In this document: positions 1 to 7,038 of the stretch, piece after piece | How positions within the stretch are numbered: position 1 is the stretch's first letter | Layout: the number at the start of each line of letters is the position of its first letter | Position numbers and translations under genes: made by a program | Assembly (NCBI GenBank): GCA_964643435.1 | Contig: CAZXPY010000008.1 | Coordinates: forward strand, 1 to 22,311 | Source: CAZXPY01 sp964643435 | GTDB lineage: Bacteria > Patescibacteriota > Microgenomatia > Woykebacterales > RBG-16-39-9b | DNA: 22,311 bases | Reading direction: 5' to 3' | Notes under the pieces: model-generated | What the model was told of the DNA's origin: nothing | The model's input: only the letters and a program-made list of their open reading frames with translations | Database searches by the model: none

Positions 1-55
1 TCCTTTTCTTGACACCTTTCCCACATGGTTCAGTTGACTCACCACAATTAAGCAT
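1..55 (-). CDS. possible 5' end of a gene running off the left edge
   Basis: On the minus strand an ATG at 55 opens a frame that reads MLNCGESTEPCGKGVKKR and leaves the window. It has two cysteines seven residues apart, but there is too little sequence to name a family. No clear SD is seen. It lies 27 bases downstream of the 63-residue frame at 83-274 in the same direction, so the two could form a small operon. It may equally be a chance frame. Confidence 0.2.
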   Translation of the reverse strand, partial: MLNCGESTEPCGKGVKKR

Positions 56-82
56 CTTTTGATTTTTCTCAAGACTTGAAAT

Positions 83-274
83 TTAGATTTTTGAATCAGA
101 GAAGCTGATCAGCCAGTTGATAAAAGGTAAACGGTGCTTTTCTATTGATAAATCTTCTAAAGCGATGTTTTTCTTTGAGGCAAAAGCGGATATTGTTTTA
201 AAACTAGCGGTTAATTCTGCATCTAATATATGAGTATTGTGGTAAGAAATGAATTCTCTTATATTTTCTGTCAT
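83..274 (-). CDS. small hypothetical protein, 63 aa
   Basis: This ATG-started frame encodes a 63-residue soluble, mixed-charge protein with no membrane segment and no motif I recognise. The composition looks protein-like (alternating hydrophobic and charged residues, likely helical), but nothing proves it is expressed. A purine-rich AAGGAG lies about 18 bases upstream of the ATG, which is too far for a good ribosome site. An in-frame stop sits three codons upstream, so the ATG is the natural start. It is divergent from the sugar dehydrogenase gene, with an intergenic space of about 115 bases. Function unknown. Confidence 0.35.
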   Translation of the reverse strand: MTENIREFISYHNTHILDAELTASFKTISAFASKKNIALEDLSIEKHRLPFINWLISFSDSKI

Positions 275-369
275 CCACTTTCAAGTCTACTCCTTAACTT
301 CAAATAAGCAAGATATCAAAAGGCTCACCACAAGCAGGCAAAAGTTTCAATTAATGCCCTTTACTATTT

Positions 370-378
370 TGCTATAAT
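370..378 (+). promoter_or_regulatory. extended -10 promoter for the PQQ dehydrogenase gene
   Basis: TGCTATAAT is a perfect extended -10 element (TGn then TATAAT at 373-378). The -35 is weak (TTAATG at 351-356 is the best match), as is usual for extended -10 promoters. Transcription should begin near 385, only about 6 bases before the ATG at 391, so the mRNA has almost no leader. This also argues against the upstream in-frame TTG at 385 as the start. Confidence 0.65.
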
Positions 379-390
379 GATTTATTGCCT

Positions 391-1524
391 ATGTTTAGGG
401 ATAAACGAGCCCGCCTATTTCTCGGATTAATAATCATAATAGTGGTAGTTGCCATTTGGGTCTTTTTTGCGAAACAAACCGTAAAGGTAGCTGTTCCGCA
501 GATTGGTCTTGGCGACACTAAAGAAACCCCGCAAAATATTCCAGTTCTCACCCAAGTAGCCGCAAACCTTACCGTTCCCTGGTCTCTCGCCTTTTTACCA
601 AGCGGGGATCTTTTATTTACGGAACGCCCCGGAAGGGTGCGAATGGTAGATAAAAAGAAGGGGCTTTTGCAAAAGCCTCTTTTAGAAATTGATGAAGCGG
701 AAGAAATAGGTGAAGGGGGGCTTTTGGGTGTGGCAGTGCACCCTGATTTTGAAAAAAACGGATTTGTTTATTTTTACTACACCTACCAAGTAAGCGGTGA
801 GAACGTATTAAACAAAGTGGTGCGGTATAGATTTGACGGGACAAACTTTTCTGATAAAGAAATATTAATTGCTAAAATTCCCGGAGCGTCTAATCACAAC
901 GGGGGCCGTATCAAGTTTGGTCCGGATGGATTTTTATATATTGGCACTGGGGACGCCGCGGAGCCATCGCTTGCCCAAAACAAAGCGTCTCTGGCTGGTA
1001 AGATATTGAGAGTAACCGAAGACGGAAAGCCTGCTCCAGGTAACCCATTTGGAGATCTGATCTATTCTTATGGTCACCGAAATGTCCAAGGACTCTCTTG
1101 GGACAGCCAAGGGAGACTTTGGGCAACCGAACACGGGTCTTCGGCTACTGACGAGCTAAACTGGATAAGTCCAGGGGAAAATTATGGTTGGCCTCTGATA
1201 CGCGGGGATGAGGAAAAGCCAGGGATGATAAATCCAACTCTTCACAGCGGTTTGGCTAACACCTGGGCTCCTTCGGGGGCCGCCTTTTTCCGAGGGTCTG
1301 TCTTCTTTACTGGTTTGCGCGGACAAACTCTTTACGAGGCAGTGATGGATGATGACAAAGTAAGAGAATTGAAGGAACATTTCAAAGGAGAGCTTGGTCG
1401 GATAAGAGACGTGGTGGTCGGTCCGGACGGATTTTTATACATTGCCACCAGTAATACTGATGGTCGGGGAACTCCAAAAAAGGACGATGACAAAATTCTT
1501 CGGGTAAACCCGGAGAAGCTTTAA
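391..1524 (+). CDS. PQQ-dependent sugar dehydrogenase family protein (GSDH beta-propeller)
   Basis: This encodes a 377-residue protein of the glucose/sorbosone dehydrogenase family, six-bladed beta-propeller enzymes that oxidise sugars or alcohols with pyrroloquinoline quinone. A membrane anchor covers roughly residues 10-26 (LGLIIIIVVVAIWVFF), so the propeller should face outside. Family landmarks are present in order: the PWSLAFLPSG opening blade, GGLLGVAVHPDF, SNHNGGRIKFGPDG containing the putative catalytic base His169, YGHRNVQGL, ATEHGSS, ENYGWP and a closing VVVGPDGFLYIATSN repeat. I start at ATG 391 because the promoter places transcription start near 385. No PQQ biosynthesis genes are in the window, so cofactor supply is unknown; some relatives are propellers with uncertain activity. 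It is transcribed separately from the downstream fusA operon. Confidence 0.9.
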   Translation: MFRDKRARLFLGLIIIIVVVAIWVFFAKQTVKVAVPQIGLGDTKETPQNIPVLTQVAANLTVPWSLAFLPSGDLLFTERPGRVRMVDKKKGLLQKPLLEIDEAEEIGEGGLLGVAVHPDFEKNGFVYFYYTYQVSGENVLNKVVRYRFDGTNFSDKEILIAKIPGASNHNGGRIKFGPDGFLYIGTGDAAEPSLAQNKASLAGKILRVTEDGKPAPGNPFGDLIYSYGHRNVQGLSWDSQGRLWATEHGSSATDELNWISPGENYGWPLIRGDEEKPGMINPTLHSGLANTWAPSGAAFFRGSVFFTGLRGQTLYEAVMDDDKVRELKEHFKGELGRIRDVVVGPDGFLYIATSNTDGRGTPKKDDDKILRVNPEKL

Positions 1525-1552
1525 AAACCGCTAATTTTGACGTCTAATTTTG

Positions 1553-1581
1553 TTGACAGGTTGGCTGTTTTTTGTTATGAT
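1553..1581 (+). promoter_or_regulatory. strong sigma70-type promoter of the fusA-tuf-rpsJ operon
   Basis: A perfect -35 (TTGACA, 1553-1558) is followed after 17 bases by TATGAT (1576-1581), which is also preceded by TG as an extended -10. Predicted transcription start is near 1588, inside the palindrome at 1584-1597. It lies 28 bases after the stop of the sugar dehydrogenase gene and 70 bases before the fusA ATG. Confidence 0.87.
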
Positions 1582-1583
1582 CC

Positions 1584-1597
1584 CTCAAGTTCTTGAG
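1584..1597. repeat. 14-base palindrome over the fusA transcription start
   Basis: CTCAAG, TT, CTTGAG form a perfect inverted repeat centred on the predicted +1 of the fusA promoter. The two-base centre is too short for a stable RNA loop unless the inner pairs open, so a DNA-binding site is as likely as an RNA stem. It abuts the hairpin at 1596-1611. Confidence 0.55.
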
Positions 1598-1615
1598 CAC
1601 CTAAAGGTGTTTTTT
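1596..1615 (+). terminator. terminator-like hairpin in the fusA leader (possible attenuator)
   Basis: CACCT (1598-1602) pairs with AGGTG (1605-1609), extended by flanking A-T and G-T pairs, and runs straight into six T residues (1610-1615). It starts only about 10 bases after the predicted transcription start, so it belongs to the fusA mRNA and not to the upstream gene's tail. The stem is short, so termination would be partial. It could be an attenuator or a pausing site. Confidence 0.5.
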
Positions 1616-1651
1616 CGTACCTAAAACTGATACAATTGAATTTTATTAACT

Positions 1652-3760
1652 ATGGCTAGAGAAGTTGCACTAGAAAAAATCAGAAATATTGGGATAATCG
1701 CCCATATTGATGCCGGTAAAACCACGGTTACGGAGCGTGTTCTTTATTATACAGGTAAAACTTACAAAATTGGCGAAGTCCACGAAGGAACAGCGGTTAT
1801 GGATTGGATGGCGCAGGAGCGAGAACGGGGAATTACCATCACTTCGGCGGCGACCACTACTTTTTGGACCACAAAGACCGGTCCTTTTAAAGACGAAAAA
1901 CACCGTATTAACATAATTGATACTCCAGGACACGTAGACTTTACGGCTGAAGTGGAGAGATCTTTGCGGGTTTTGGACGGCGGGGTGGTTGTTTTTGACG
2001 GAAAAATGGGAGTAGAGCCGCAAAGCGAAACAGTTTGGCGCCAGGCCGATAAATATAAAGTTCCCAGAATCTGTTTTATTAACAAATTGGATGGTATTGG
2101 CGCAAATTTTTACGAAAGTTTGGATTCTATTAAAAAAAGACTCGGCGAGAATAATATTCCTATCCAACTGCCTATTGGCGAAGAAGGTGGTTTTAAAGGA
2201 GTGGTGGATTTAATAACCCAAAAAGCCCTAATTTATACTGATACGCTTGGGGAAACCCCCACTGAAACACAGGTACCGGCTGAAATGAAAGAAAAGGTGA
2301 GTAAATATAGACACCAGCTAGTTGAAGCAGTTGCCGAACAAGACGATTCTCTCTTAGAAAAATATTTACACGATCATACTTTAAGTCAGGAAGAGTTAAT
2401 GGCGGGGTTGCGTAAAGGGGTAATCACCACAAAACTAATACCAGTTTTGGGAGGATCAGCCTTGAAAAACAAAGCAATCCAACCCCTTTTAGACGCAATT
2501 ATTAACTATCTTCCCTCACCTCTCGATGTTCCTTCAGTTGTCGGCAACAACCCAAATACCAACCAAGAAGAAATTAGAGAAACGTCTGACGAGCAACCTT
2601 TTACTGCTTTAGCTTTTAAAGTGGCGGTGGACCCTTACGTTGGTAGATTAACCTACTTTAGAGTCTATAGCGGCGTTCTAAAAAGTGGCTCCTACGTTTT
2701 AAATTCAAGTAAGGCAACTAAAGAAAGAATCGGTAGAATTTTGTTAATGCACGCCAACACCCGACAAGAAATTCAAGAAATTTCTAGCGGTGAAATTGCC
2801 GCTGCCGTCGGGTTAAAGGACACGTATACTGGCGATACGCTCACCAGTGAAAATAACCCGGTTATTTTAGAATCAATAAAATTTCCCGAGCCAGTTATTA
2901 GTATGGCAATTGAACCAAAAACTAAAGCAGATCAAGAGAAAATGTCGCTTTCTTTAGCCAAACTTTCCGAGGAGGATCCAACCTTCCGGTTGAAATCTGA
3001 TTCTGAAACAGGACAAGCAATAATCTCGGGCATGGGAGAGTTGCATTTAGAAATAATTGTTGATAGAATGAAGCGCGAGTTTGGCGTGGAAGCAAATATT
3101 GGCCGACCCCAAGTTGCTTATAAAGAAACTATTACTAAAGTTTCCGCCGGGGAAGGCAAATATATCCGCCAAACCGGTGGTAGAGGTCAGTACGGACACG
3201 CTCTTATAAGAGTTGAACCGAAAGGAAGAGGCGAAGGTTTAGAATTTGTTTCTGAAATTGTGGGTGGAGCAATTCCGAAGGAATTTATCCCGGCGGTTTC
3301 AAAAGGAGTTAAAGAAGCGGCGGAAACAGGTGTTTTAGCAGGCTATCCAATAGTGGATTTAAAGATTGCTCTTTACGATGGTTCCTACCACGATGTAGAT
3401 TCTAGTGAAGTCGCTTTTAAAATTGCGGGTTCACTTGCTTTTAAAGAAGCAGTTAAAAAGGCGCACCTTATACTACTTGAGCCGATTATGAAGCTTGAAG
3501 TAGTGACACCAGAAGAATTTATGGGTACAATTGTTGGCGATTTATCGAGTAAACGTGCTAAAATTGAAGGAACAGAAATTCGGGGTAATGTAAAGGTAGT
3601 GAAAGCCCAAGTTTCTTTGGCGGAGATGTTTGGTTACGCCACCGCCCTTCGTAGTATGACACAAGGAAGAGCAAGTTTTAGCATGGAACCATCTCATTAC
3701 GAAGAGGTCCCAACCCAGATTGCGCAGAATTTAGTGAAAAACCCAACGGCCCAAAATTAA
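1652..3760 (+). CDS. fusA: translation elongation factor G
   Basis: EF-G is the GTPase that moves tRNA and mRNA through the ribosome after peptide bond formation and helps recycle ribosomes. The 702-residue length is normal. The G domain shows G1 (AHIDAGKTT, residues 17-25), the ERERGITI switch region, G3 (DTPGHVDFT, 90-98), G4 (NKLD, 144-147; NKMD in most EF-Gs) and a GSALKNK G5 region. Domain II, the RQTGGRGQYGHA stretch of domain IV and the C-terminal GYATALRSMTQGR of domain V are all present. ATG 1652 gives the usual MAREV start; no SD is visible. Unlike the classical str operon, rpsL and rpsG do not precede it. It is followed 11 bases later by tuf. Confidence 0.98.
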   Translation: MAREVALEKIRNIGIIAHIDAGKTTVTERVLYYTGKTYKIGEVHEGTAVMDWMAQERERGITITSAATTTFWTTKTGPFKDEKHRINIIDTPGHVDFTAEVERSLRVLDGGVVVFDGKMGVEPQSETVWRQADKYKVPRICFINKLDGIGANFYESLDSIKKRLGENNIPIQLPIGEEGGFKGVVDLITQKALIYTDTLGETPTETQVPAEMKEKVSKYRHQLVEAVAEQDDSLLEKYLHDHTLSQEELMAGLRKGVITTKLIPVLGGSALKNKAIQPLLDAIINYLPSPLDVPSVVGNNPNTNQEEIRETSDEQPFTALAFKVAVDPYVGRLTYFRVYSGVLKSGSYVLNSSKATKERIGRILLMHANTRQEIQEISSGEIAAAVGLKDTYTGDTLTSENNPVILESIKFPEPVISMAIEPKTKADQEKMSLSLAKLSEEDPTFRLKSDSETGQAIISGMGELHLEIIVDRMKREFGVEANIGRPQVAYKETITKVSAGEGKYIRQTGGRGQYGHALIRVEPKGRGEGLEFVSEIVGGAIPKEFIPAVSKGVKEAAETGVLAGYPIVDLKIALYDGSYHDVDSSEVAFKIAGSLAFKEAVKKAHLILLEPIMKLEVVTPEEFMGTIVGDLSSKRAKIEGTEIRGNVKVVKAQVSLAEMFGYATALRSMTQGRASFSMEPSHYEEVPTQIAQNLVKNPTAQN

Positions 3761-3767
3761 AAGGAGG
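3761..3767 (+). promoter_or_regulatory. strong Shine-Dalgarno site of tuf
   Basis: AAGGAGG ends 4 bases before the tuf ATG at 3772. It is one of the few full SD matches in the window, which fits the very high EF-Tu demand. Confidence 0.8.
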
Positions 3768-3771
3768 TAAA

Positions 3772-4962
3772 ATGGCAGAAAGTAAAAAATTTGAAAGAAC
3801 TAAACCCCACGTAAATGTGGGTACTATTGGTCACGTTGATCATGGTAAAACCACTTTAACTAGTGCAATTACCAAAATATTATCCGGCAAAGGAGCGGCG
3901 GAATACCGTAGTTTCGATTCAATCGACAACGCTCCAGAAGAAAAAGCTCGCGGTATTACGATTGCTTTAGCCCACGTTGAGTACGAAACCGCCAAACGTC
4001 ATTATGCTCATATTGATGCTCCCGGTCACGCTGATTATGTAAAAAACATGATTACCGGTGCGGCCCAAATGGATGGAGCAATTTTAGTGGTTAGTGCGGC
4101 TGATGGACCAATGCCGCAAACAAGAGAACACATTCTTTTAGCTAGGCAAGTTGGTGTTCCGGCGATGGTTGTTTTTATGAACAAAGTTGATACCGTTACC
4201 GACAAAGAGCTTTTAGATTTGGTTGAAGTAGAAATTAGGGAGTTACTTTCTAAATATGAATACCCAGGGGACGAGGTCCCGATTATTCGCGGTTCTGCCT
4301 TGAAAGCCCTAGAAGGTGATGGAGAAGCAGTAAAAAGTGTTGAAGCGCTACTTGATGCCGTGGATAACTATATTCCGACTCCTACCCGAGAATTAGATAA
4401 GCCTTTCCTGATGCCAATTGAAGATGTTTTTTCAATTAAAGGTAGAGGTACGGTTGTAACGGGAAGGATTGAACGGGGAGAAGTTAAAGTAAACGAGACA
4501 GTGGAAATTGTCGGTATTAGGCCAAAAACTACCTCGACTGTAGTTACTGGAGTGGAAATGTTTAGAAAGTCTTTAGATGAAGGTTTGGCTGGTGATAATG
4601 TCGGGTTACTTTTAAGGGGTATTGAAAAAGATGATGTGGAAAGAGGTCAAGTTGCCGCTAAACCGGGATCAATAAAACCCCACACCGAGTTTGAATCCGA
4701 GATTTATATCTTAACTAAGGAGGAGGGTGGAAGACACACCCCATTTTTCTCCGGTTACCGGCCGCAGTTTTACCTGCGAACAACTGATGTAACTGGAGAA
4801 GTAACTTTGCCCTCTGGCGTGGAAATGGTAATGCCAGGAGATAATACTAAAGCGACGGTTAAGTTAATTTCACCGATCGCCCTTGAAGAAGGTTTAAGGT
4901 TCGCAATAAGAGAAGGCGGTCATACCGTTGGTGCAGGTGTAGTTAGTAAAATAATTGCCTGA
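3772..4962 (+). CDS. tuf: translation elongation factor Tu
   Basis: EF-Tu delivers aminoacyl-tRNA to the ribosomal A site as a GTP complex. The 396-residue protein has G1 (GHVDHGKTT, 20-28), the ARGITI switch I, G3 (DAPGHADY, 82-89) with the catalytic histidine at 86, G4 (NKVD, 137-140) and GSALKALEG as G5, followed by the two beta-barrel domains (VFSIKGRGTVVTGRIERG and the RFAIREGGHTVGAGVV end). The residue after the G3 aspartate is alanine, where E. coli EF-Tu has Cys81. It sits between fusA and rpsJ, as in str-S10 fusions, with a strong SD. Confidence 0.98.
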   Translation: MAESKKFERTKPHVNVGTIGHVDHGKTTLTSAITKILSGKGAAEYRSFDSIDNAPEEKARGITIALAHVEYETAKRHYAHIDAPGHADYVKNMITGAAQMDGAILVVSAADGPMPQTREHILLARQVGVPAMVVFMNKVDTVTDKELLDLVEVEIRELLSKYEYPGDEVPIIRGSALKALEGDGEAVKSVEALLDAVDNYIPTPTRELDKPFLMPIEDVFSIKGRGTVVTGRIERGEVKVNETVEIVGIRPKTTSTVVTGVEMFRKSLDEGLAGDNVGLLLRGIEKDDVERGQVAAKPGSIKPHTEFESEIYILTKEEGGRHTPFFSGYRPQFYLRTTDVTGEVTLPSGVEMVMPGDNTKATVKLISPIALEEGLRFAIREGGHTVGAGVVSKIIA

Positions 4963-4974
4963 ATAAAATAAATT

Positions 4975-5283
4975 ATGCCAAAGGGACGCATTAGGGTACG
5001 TTTAAAATCATACGACGCTAGAGTCATTGATGATAGCGCTGAAGAAATATTAGATACAGCGATAAGAACAGGGGCAAAAGTTGCTGGTCCGATACCTTTG
5101 CCAACGGAGACAGAGGAGTTTACAGTGACAACCTCTCCTCATGTAGATAAAGATGCCCGGGAGCATTTTGAAATTAGGACTCATAAAAGATTAATAGATA
5201 TTATTGAACCAACCCCGAAAACTTTGGACGCATTGATGCATTTAGAATTGCCAGGGGGAGTTGATATTGAAATAAAAATGTAA
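4975..5283 (+). CDS. rpsJ: 30S ribosomal protein S10 (uS10/NusE)
   Basis: S10 is a head protein of the 30S subunit and, as NusE, a partner in transcription antitermination. The 102-residue length matches the family. It begins with IRVRLKSYDARVID, has the GPIPLPT loop and the REHFEIRTHKRLIDI segment, and ends with an acidic LPGGVDIEIKM strand, all typical. It starts 12 bases after tuf without an SD, so it depends on the fusA promoter. The hairpin just after its stop separates it from the rest of the S10 block. Confidence 0.97.
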   Translation: MPKGRIRVRLKSYDARVIDDSAEEILDTAIRTGAKVAGPIPLPTETEEFTVTTSPHVDKDAREHFEIRTHKRLIDIIEPTPKTLDALMHLELPGGVDIEIKM

Positions 5284-5293
5284 CAACTTTCTA

Positions 5294-5309
5294 TTAATAT
5301 TTTAATATT
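5294..5309. repeat. tandem TTAATATT pair before rplC
   Basis: TTAATATT occurs twice in a row (5294-5301 and 5302-5309), which also gives AATATT, TT, AATATT as an inverted repeat. It contains -10-like TAATAT, but I see no good -35, so a promoter here is only possible. Confidence 0.35.
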
Positions 5310-5313
5310 GAAT

Positions 5314-5333
5314 GCCCCGATAGGGGTTTTTTT
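5314..5333 (+). terminator. intrinsic terminator/attenuator hairpin between rpsJ and rplC
   Basis: CCCC (5315-5318), loop GATA, GGGG (5323-5326), then seven T residues (5327-5333). This is a textbook short intrinsic terminator. Only 8 bases remain to the rplC ATG at 5342, so any rplC transcript must begin upstream and read through it. It can therefore set the ratio of fusA-tuf-rpsJ to the downstream ribosomal genes. Confidence 0.7.
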
Positions 5334-5341
5334 GTGGTTTT

Positions 5342-6085
5342 ATGCTAAAAGCATTTTTGGGTAAAAAATTAAATATGACTTCGATTTTTGATCGTCACGG
5401 TAGAAATTTTGCGGCTACGAAAGTTTCAGTTCCGCAGAATTTAGTTACGAAGCTAATGACAAAAGAAAAAGACGGTTATCAATCTATTCAAATTGGAATT
5501 GGAGAAAGGAAAAAAGGCGCCAAATCACAAAAAAGCGACTCAAAAACCCCCCTCTTTAACCCAAGATTTATAAGAGAGATTCCTTTTGAAAAGGAGATCG
5601 AGATTGGCCAAAAAATAAAAGCAATCGAGGTTTTCAAAAAAGGCGATTTAGTAGATGTTATTGGTATTTCTAAAGGAAAAGGATTCGCCGGAGTTGTTAA
5701 GAGGTGGGGTTTTAGTGGTGGACCAAGAACCCACGGTCAATCAGATAGGGAACGTGCGCCGGGATCAATTGGTTCAACCACAACGCCAGGAAGAGTTTAT
5801 AAGGGAATGAAAATGGCCGGAAGAGCCGGTCAACAAAGAGTAACCGTGAAGGGGTTAGAGATATTAGATCTTGACCCAGAGAACGAGCAAATCTATCTTA
5901 AAGGTGCTATTCCGGGAAATAAAGGCTCATTTCTAATAATTAGAAAGTCGAAGAAGAAAAGAAAAACATATCAGGAACAAGAGATTCCAGTTGTTCCTAG
6001 ATTAGGAAAAGAGGAAGAAACAAAAGAAGAGACCGAAAAGGTTGAGGAAGCCGCTAAAGAGCGAGGTGAAAATGAAAAAGGGTAA
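5342..6085 (+). CDS. rplC: 50S ribosomal protein L3 (uL3)
   Basis: L3 starts large-subunit assembly and reaches toward the peptidyl transferase centre. The core shows the family signature SKGKGFAGVVKRWGF, a SIGSTTTPG loop (residues 142-150), GMKMAGRAGQQRVTVK and the closing GNKGSFLIIRK. The protein is 247 residues against about 209 in E. coli; the excess is a charged, glutamate/lysine-rich C-terminal tail of about 40 residues. The glutamine methylated by PrmB in E. coli (Gln150) aligns with Thr147 here. There is no SD. The 3' end overlaps the rplD start by 14 bases. Confidence 0.96.
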   Translation: MLKAFLGKKLNMTSIFDRHGRNFAATKVSVPQNLVTKLMTKEKDGYQSIQIGIGERKKGAKSQKSDSKTPLFNPRFIREIPFEKEIEIGQKIKAIEVFKKGDLVDVIGISKGKGFAGVVKRWGFSGGPRTHGQSDRERAPGSIGSTTTPGRVYKGMKMAGRAGQQRVTVKGLEILDLDPENEQIYLKGAIPGNKGSFLIIRKSKKKRKTYQEQEIPVVPRLGKEEETKEETEKVEEAAKERGENEKG

Positions 6086-6746
6086 GGCTTCTAAAAAAGT
6101 AACGACAAAAAAAGATGCCATACCTGTATTTGATTTAAAAGGCAGCCACGTTGGTAATATTGACCTACCCAATAAATTATTAAAGCTTAAATTAAAGGAG
6201 ATAAATTTCTCGCAAATTGTGAGAGCCCATTTACTGAAAATTAGATCCGGGGGTGCTACTACTAAAACAAGAGGAGAAGTTAGAGGCGGGGGGAGAAAAC
6301 CTTGGCGTCAAAAAGGAACCGGACGCGCCCGGGCCGGTTCTATAAGATCTCCGCAGTGGCGAGGTGGGGGGGTTGTTCACGGTCCCAAACCAAGAAGCTT
6401 TGAGGTAAAAATAAATAAAAAACAGGTAAGAAAAGCATTACTTGGCGGCTTGTTAACCAAATTTAAAGAGAAGAGGATACTGGCCTTAGAGGGTTTAGAA
6501 AACCTAAAGGGTAAGACAAAAGAGGTTACGGAGATTTTAAATACTTTAAAGGTAGATAAAAACATCCTGTTAATTTTAGATAAAGAAGATACTTTGGTAA
6601 AAAGAGCTGTAAATAATTTAGAAAACGTGATAGCTCAAAAAAGAGAAAATATCAGTGTTTTTGAAGTTTTAAAATCCGATTGGCTTATTTTTAGCAAAAA
6701 AGCATTGGAAGAAATTTTTGAAAAATATGAAAAGAATGAAAAATAA
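6072..6746 (+). CDS. rplD: 50S ribosomal protein L4 (uL4)
   Basis: L4 lines the exit tunnel and in E. coli also represses its own operon. The 224-residue protein carries the tunnel loop TRGEVRGGGRKPWRQKGTGR followed by ARAGSIRSPQWRGGG, and the C-terminal Rossmann-like part with LILDKED. I place the start at ATG 6072 because GAGGTG lies a few bases upstream, rather than the TTG at 6042, which would extend the overlap with rplC. A lysine-rich N-terminus precedes the core. Confidence 0.95.
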   Translation: MKKGKASKKVTTKKDAIPVFDLKGSHVGNIDLPNKLLKLKLKEINFSQIVRAHLLKIRSGGATTKTRGEVRGGGRKPWRQKGTGRARAGSIRSPQWRGGGVVHGPKPRSFEVKINKKQVRKALLGGLLTKFKEKRILALEGLENLKGKTKEVTEILNTLKVDKNILLILDKEDTLVKRAVNNLENVIAQKRENISVFEVLKSDWLIFSKKALEEIFEKYEKNEK

Positions 6747-7038
6747 TTTAAGTTGGATAATTTATAAACCAGTTATGAGTGAAAAGGCAATTAAAGAAGC
6801 AGAATTTAATCGCTACAGCTTCTTAGTTCATAAAAGGGCTGATAAAAAAACCATAAAAGAAGCGATGAAAAAATATTTTGGGGTAGAGTCTATTCGAATA
6901 ACAACCAGTATTTTAAAAGGAGAAGAAAAAAGATTTGTAAAAGCCGGAAAAAATTTTAAAGAGAGGGATTATAAAAAAGCAATTGTTACCTTAAAAGAAG
7001 ACCAAAAAATAGCTATTTTTGAAACCAGCAAAAAATGA
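6727..7038 (+). CDS. rplW: 50S ribosomal protein L23 (uL23)
   Basis: L23 sits at the tunnel exit, where it docks trigger factor and SRP. The signature KPVMSEKA near the N-terminus and FGVESIRITT in the middle identify it. The start is uncertain: ATG 6727 gives 103 residues and ATG 6736 gives 100; the TTG at 6718 seems least likely. It overlaps the rplD end, and its own TGA overlaps the rplB ATG (ATGA), which suggests coupled translation. Confidence 0.92.
   Translation: MKRMKNNLSWIIYKPVMSEKAIKEAEFNRYSFLVHKRADKKTIKEAMKKYFGVESIRITTSILKGEEKRFVKAGKNFKERDYKKAIVTLKEDQKIAIFETSKK

Noticed and set aside
1670..2167. Long minus-strand frame (165 codons) opposite fusA.
   Set aside because: It is a shadow of the EF-G coding sequence with no independent start signal or family match.
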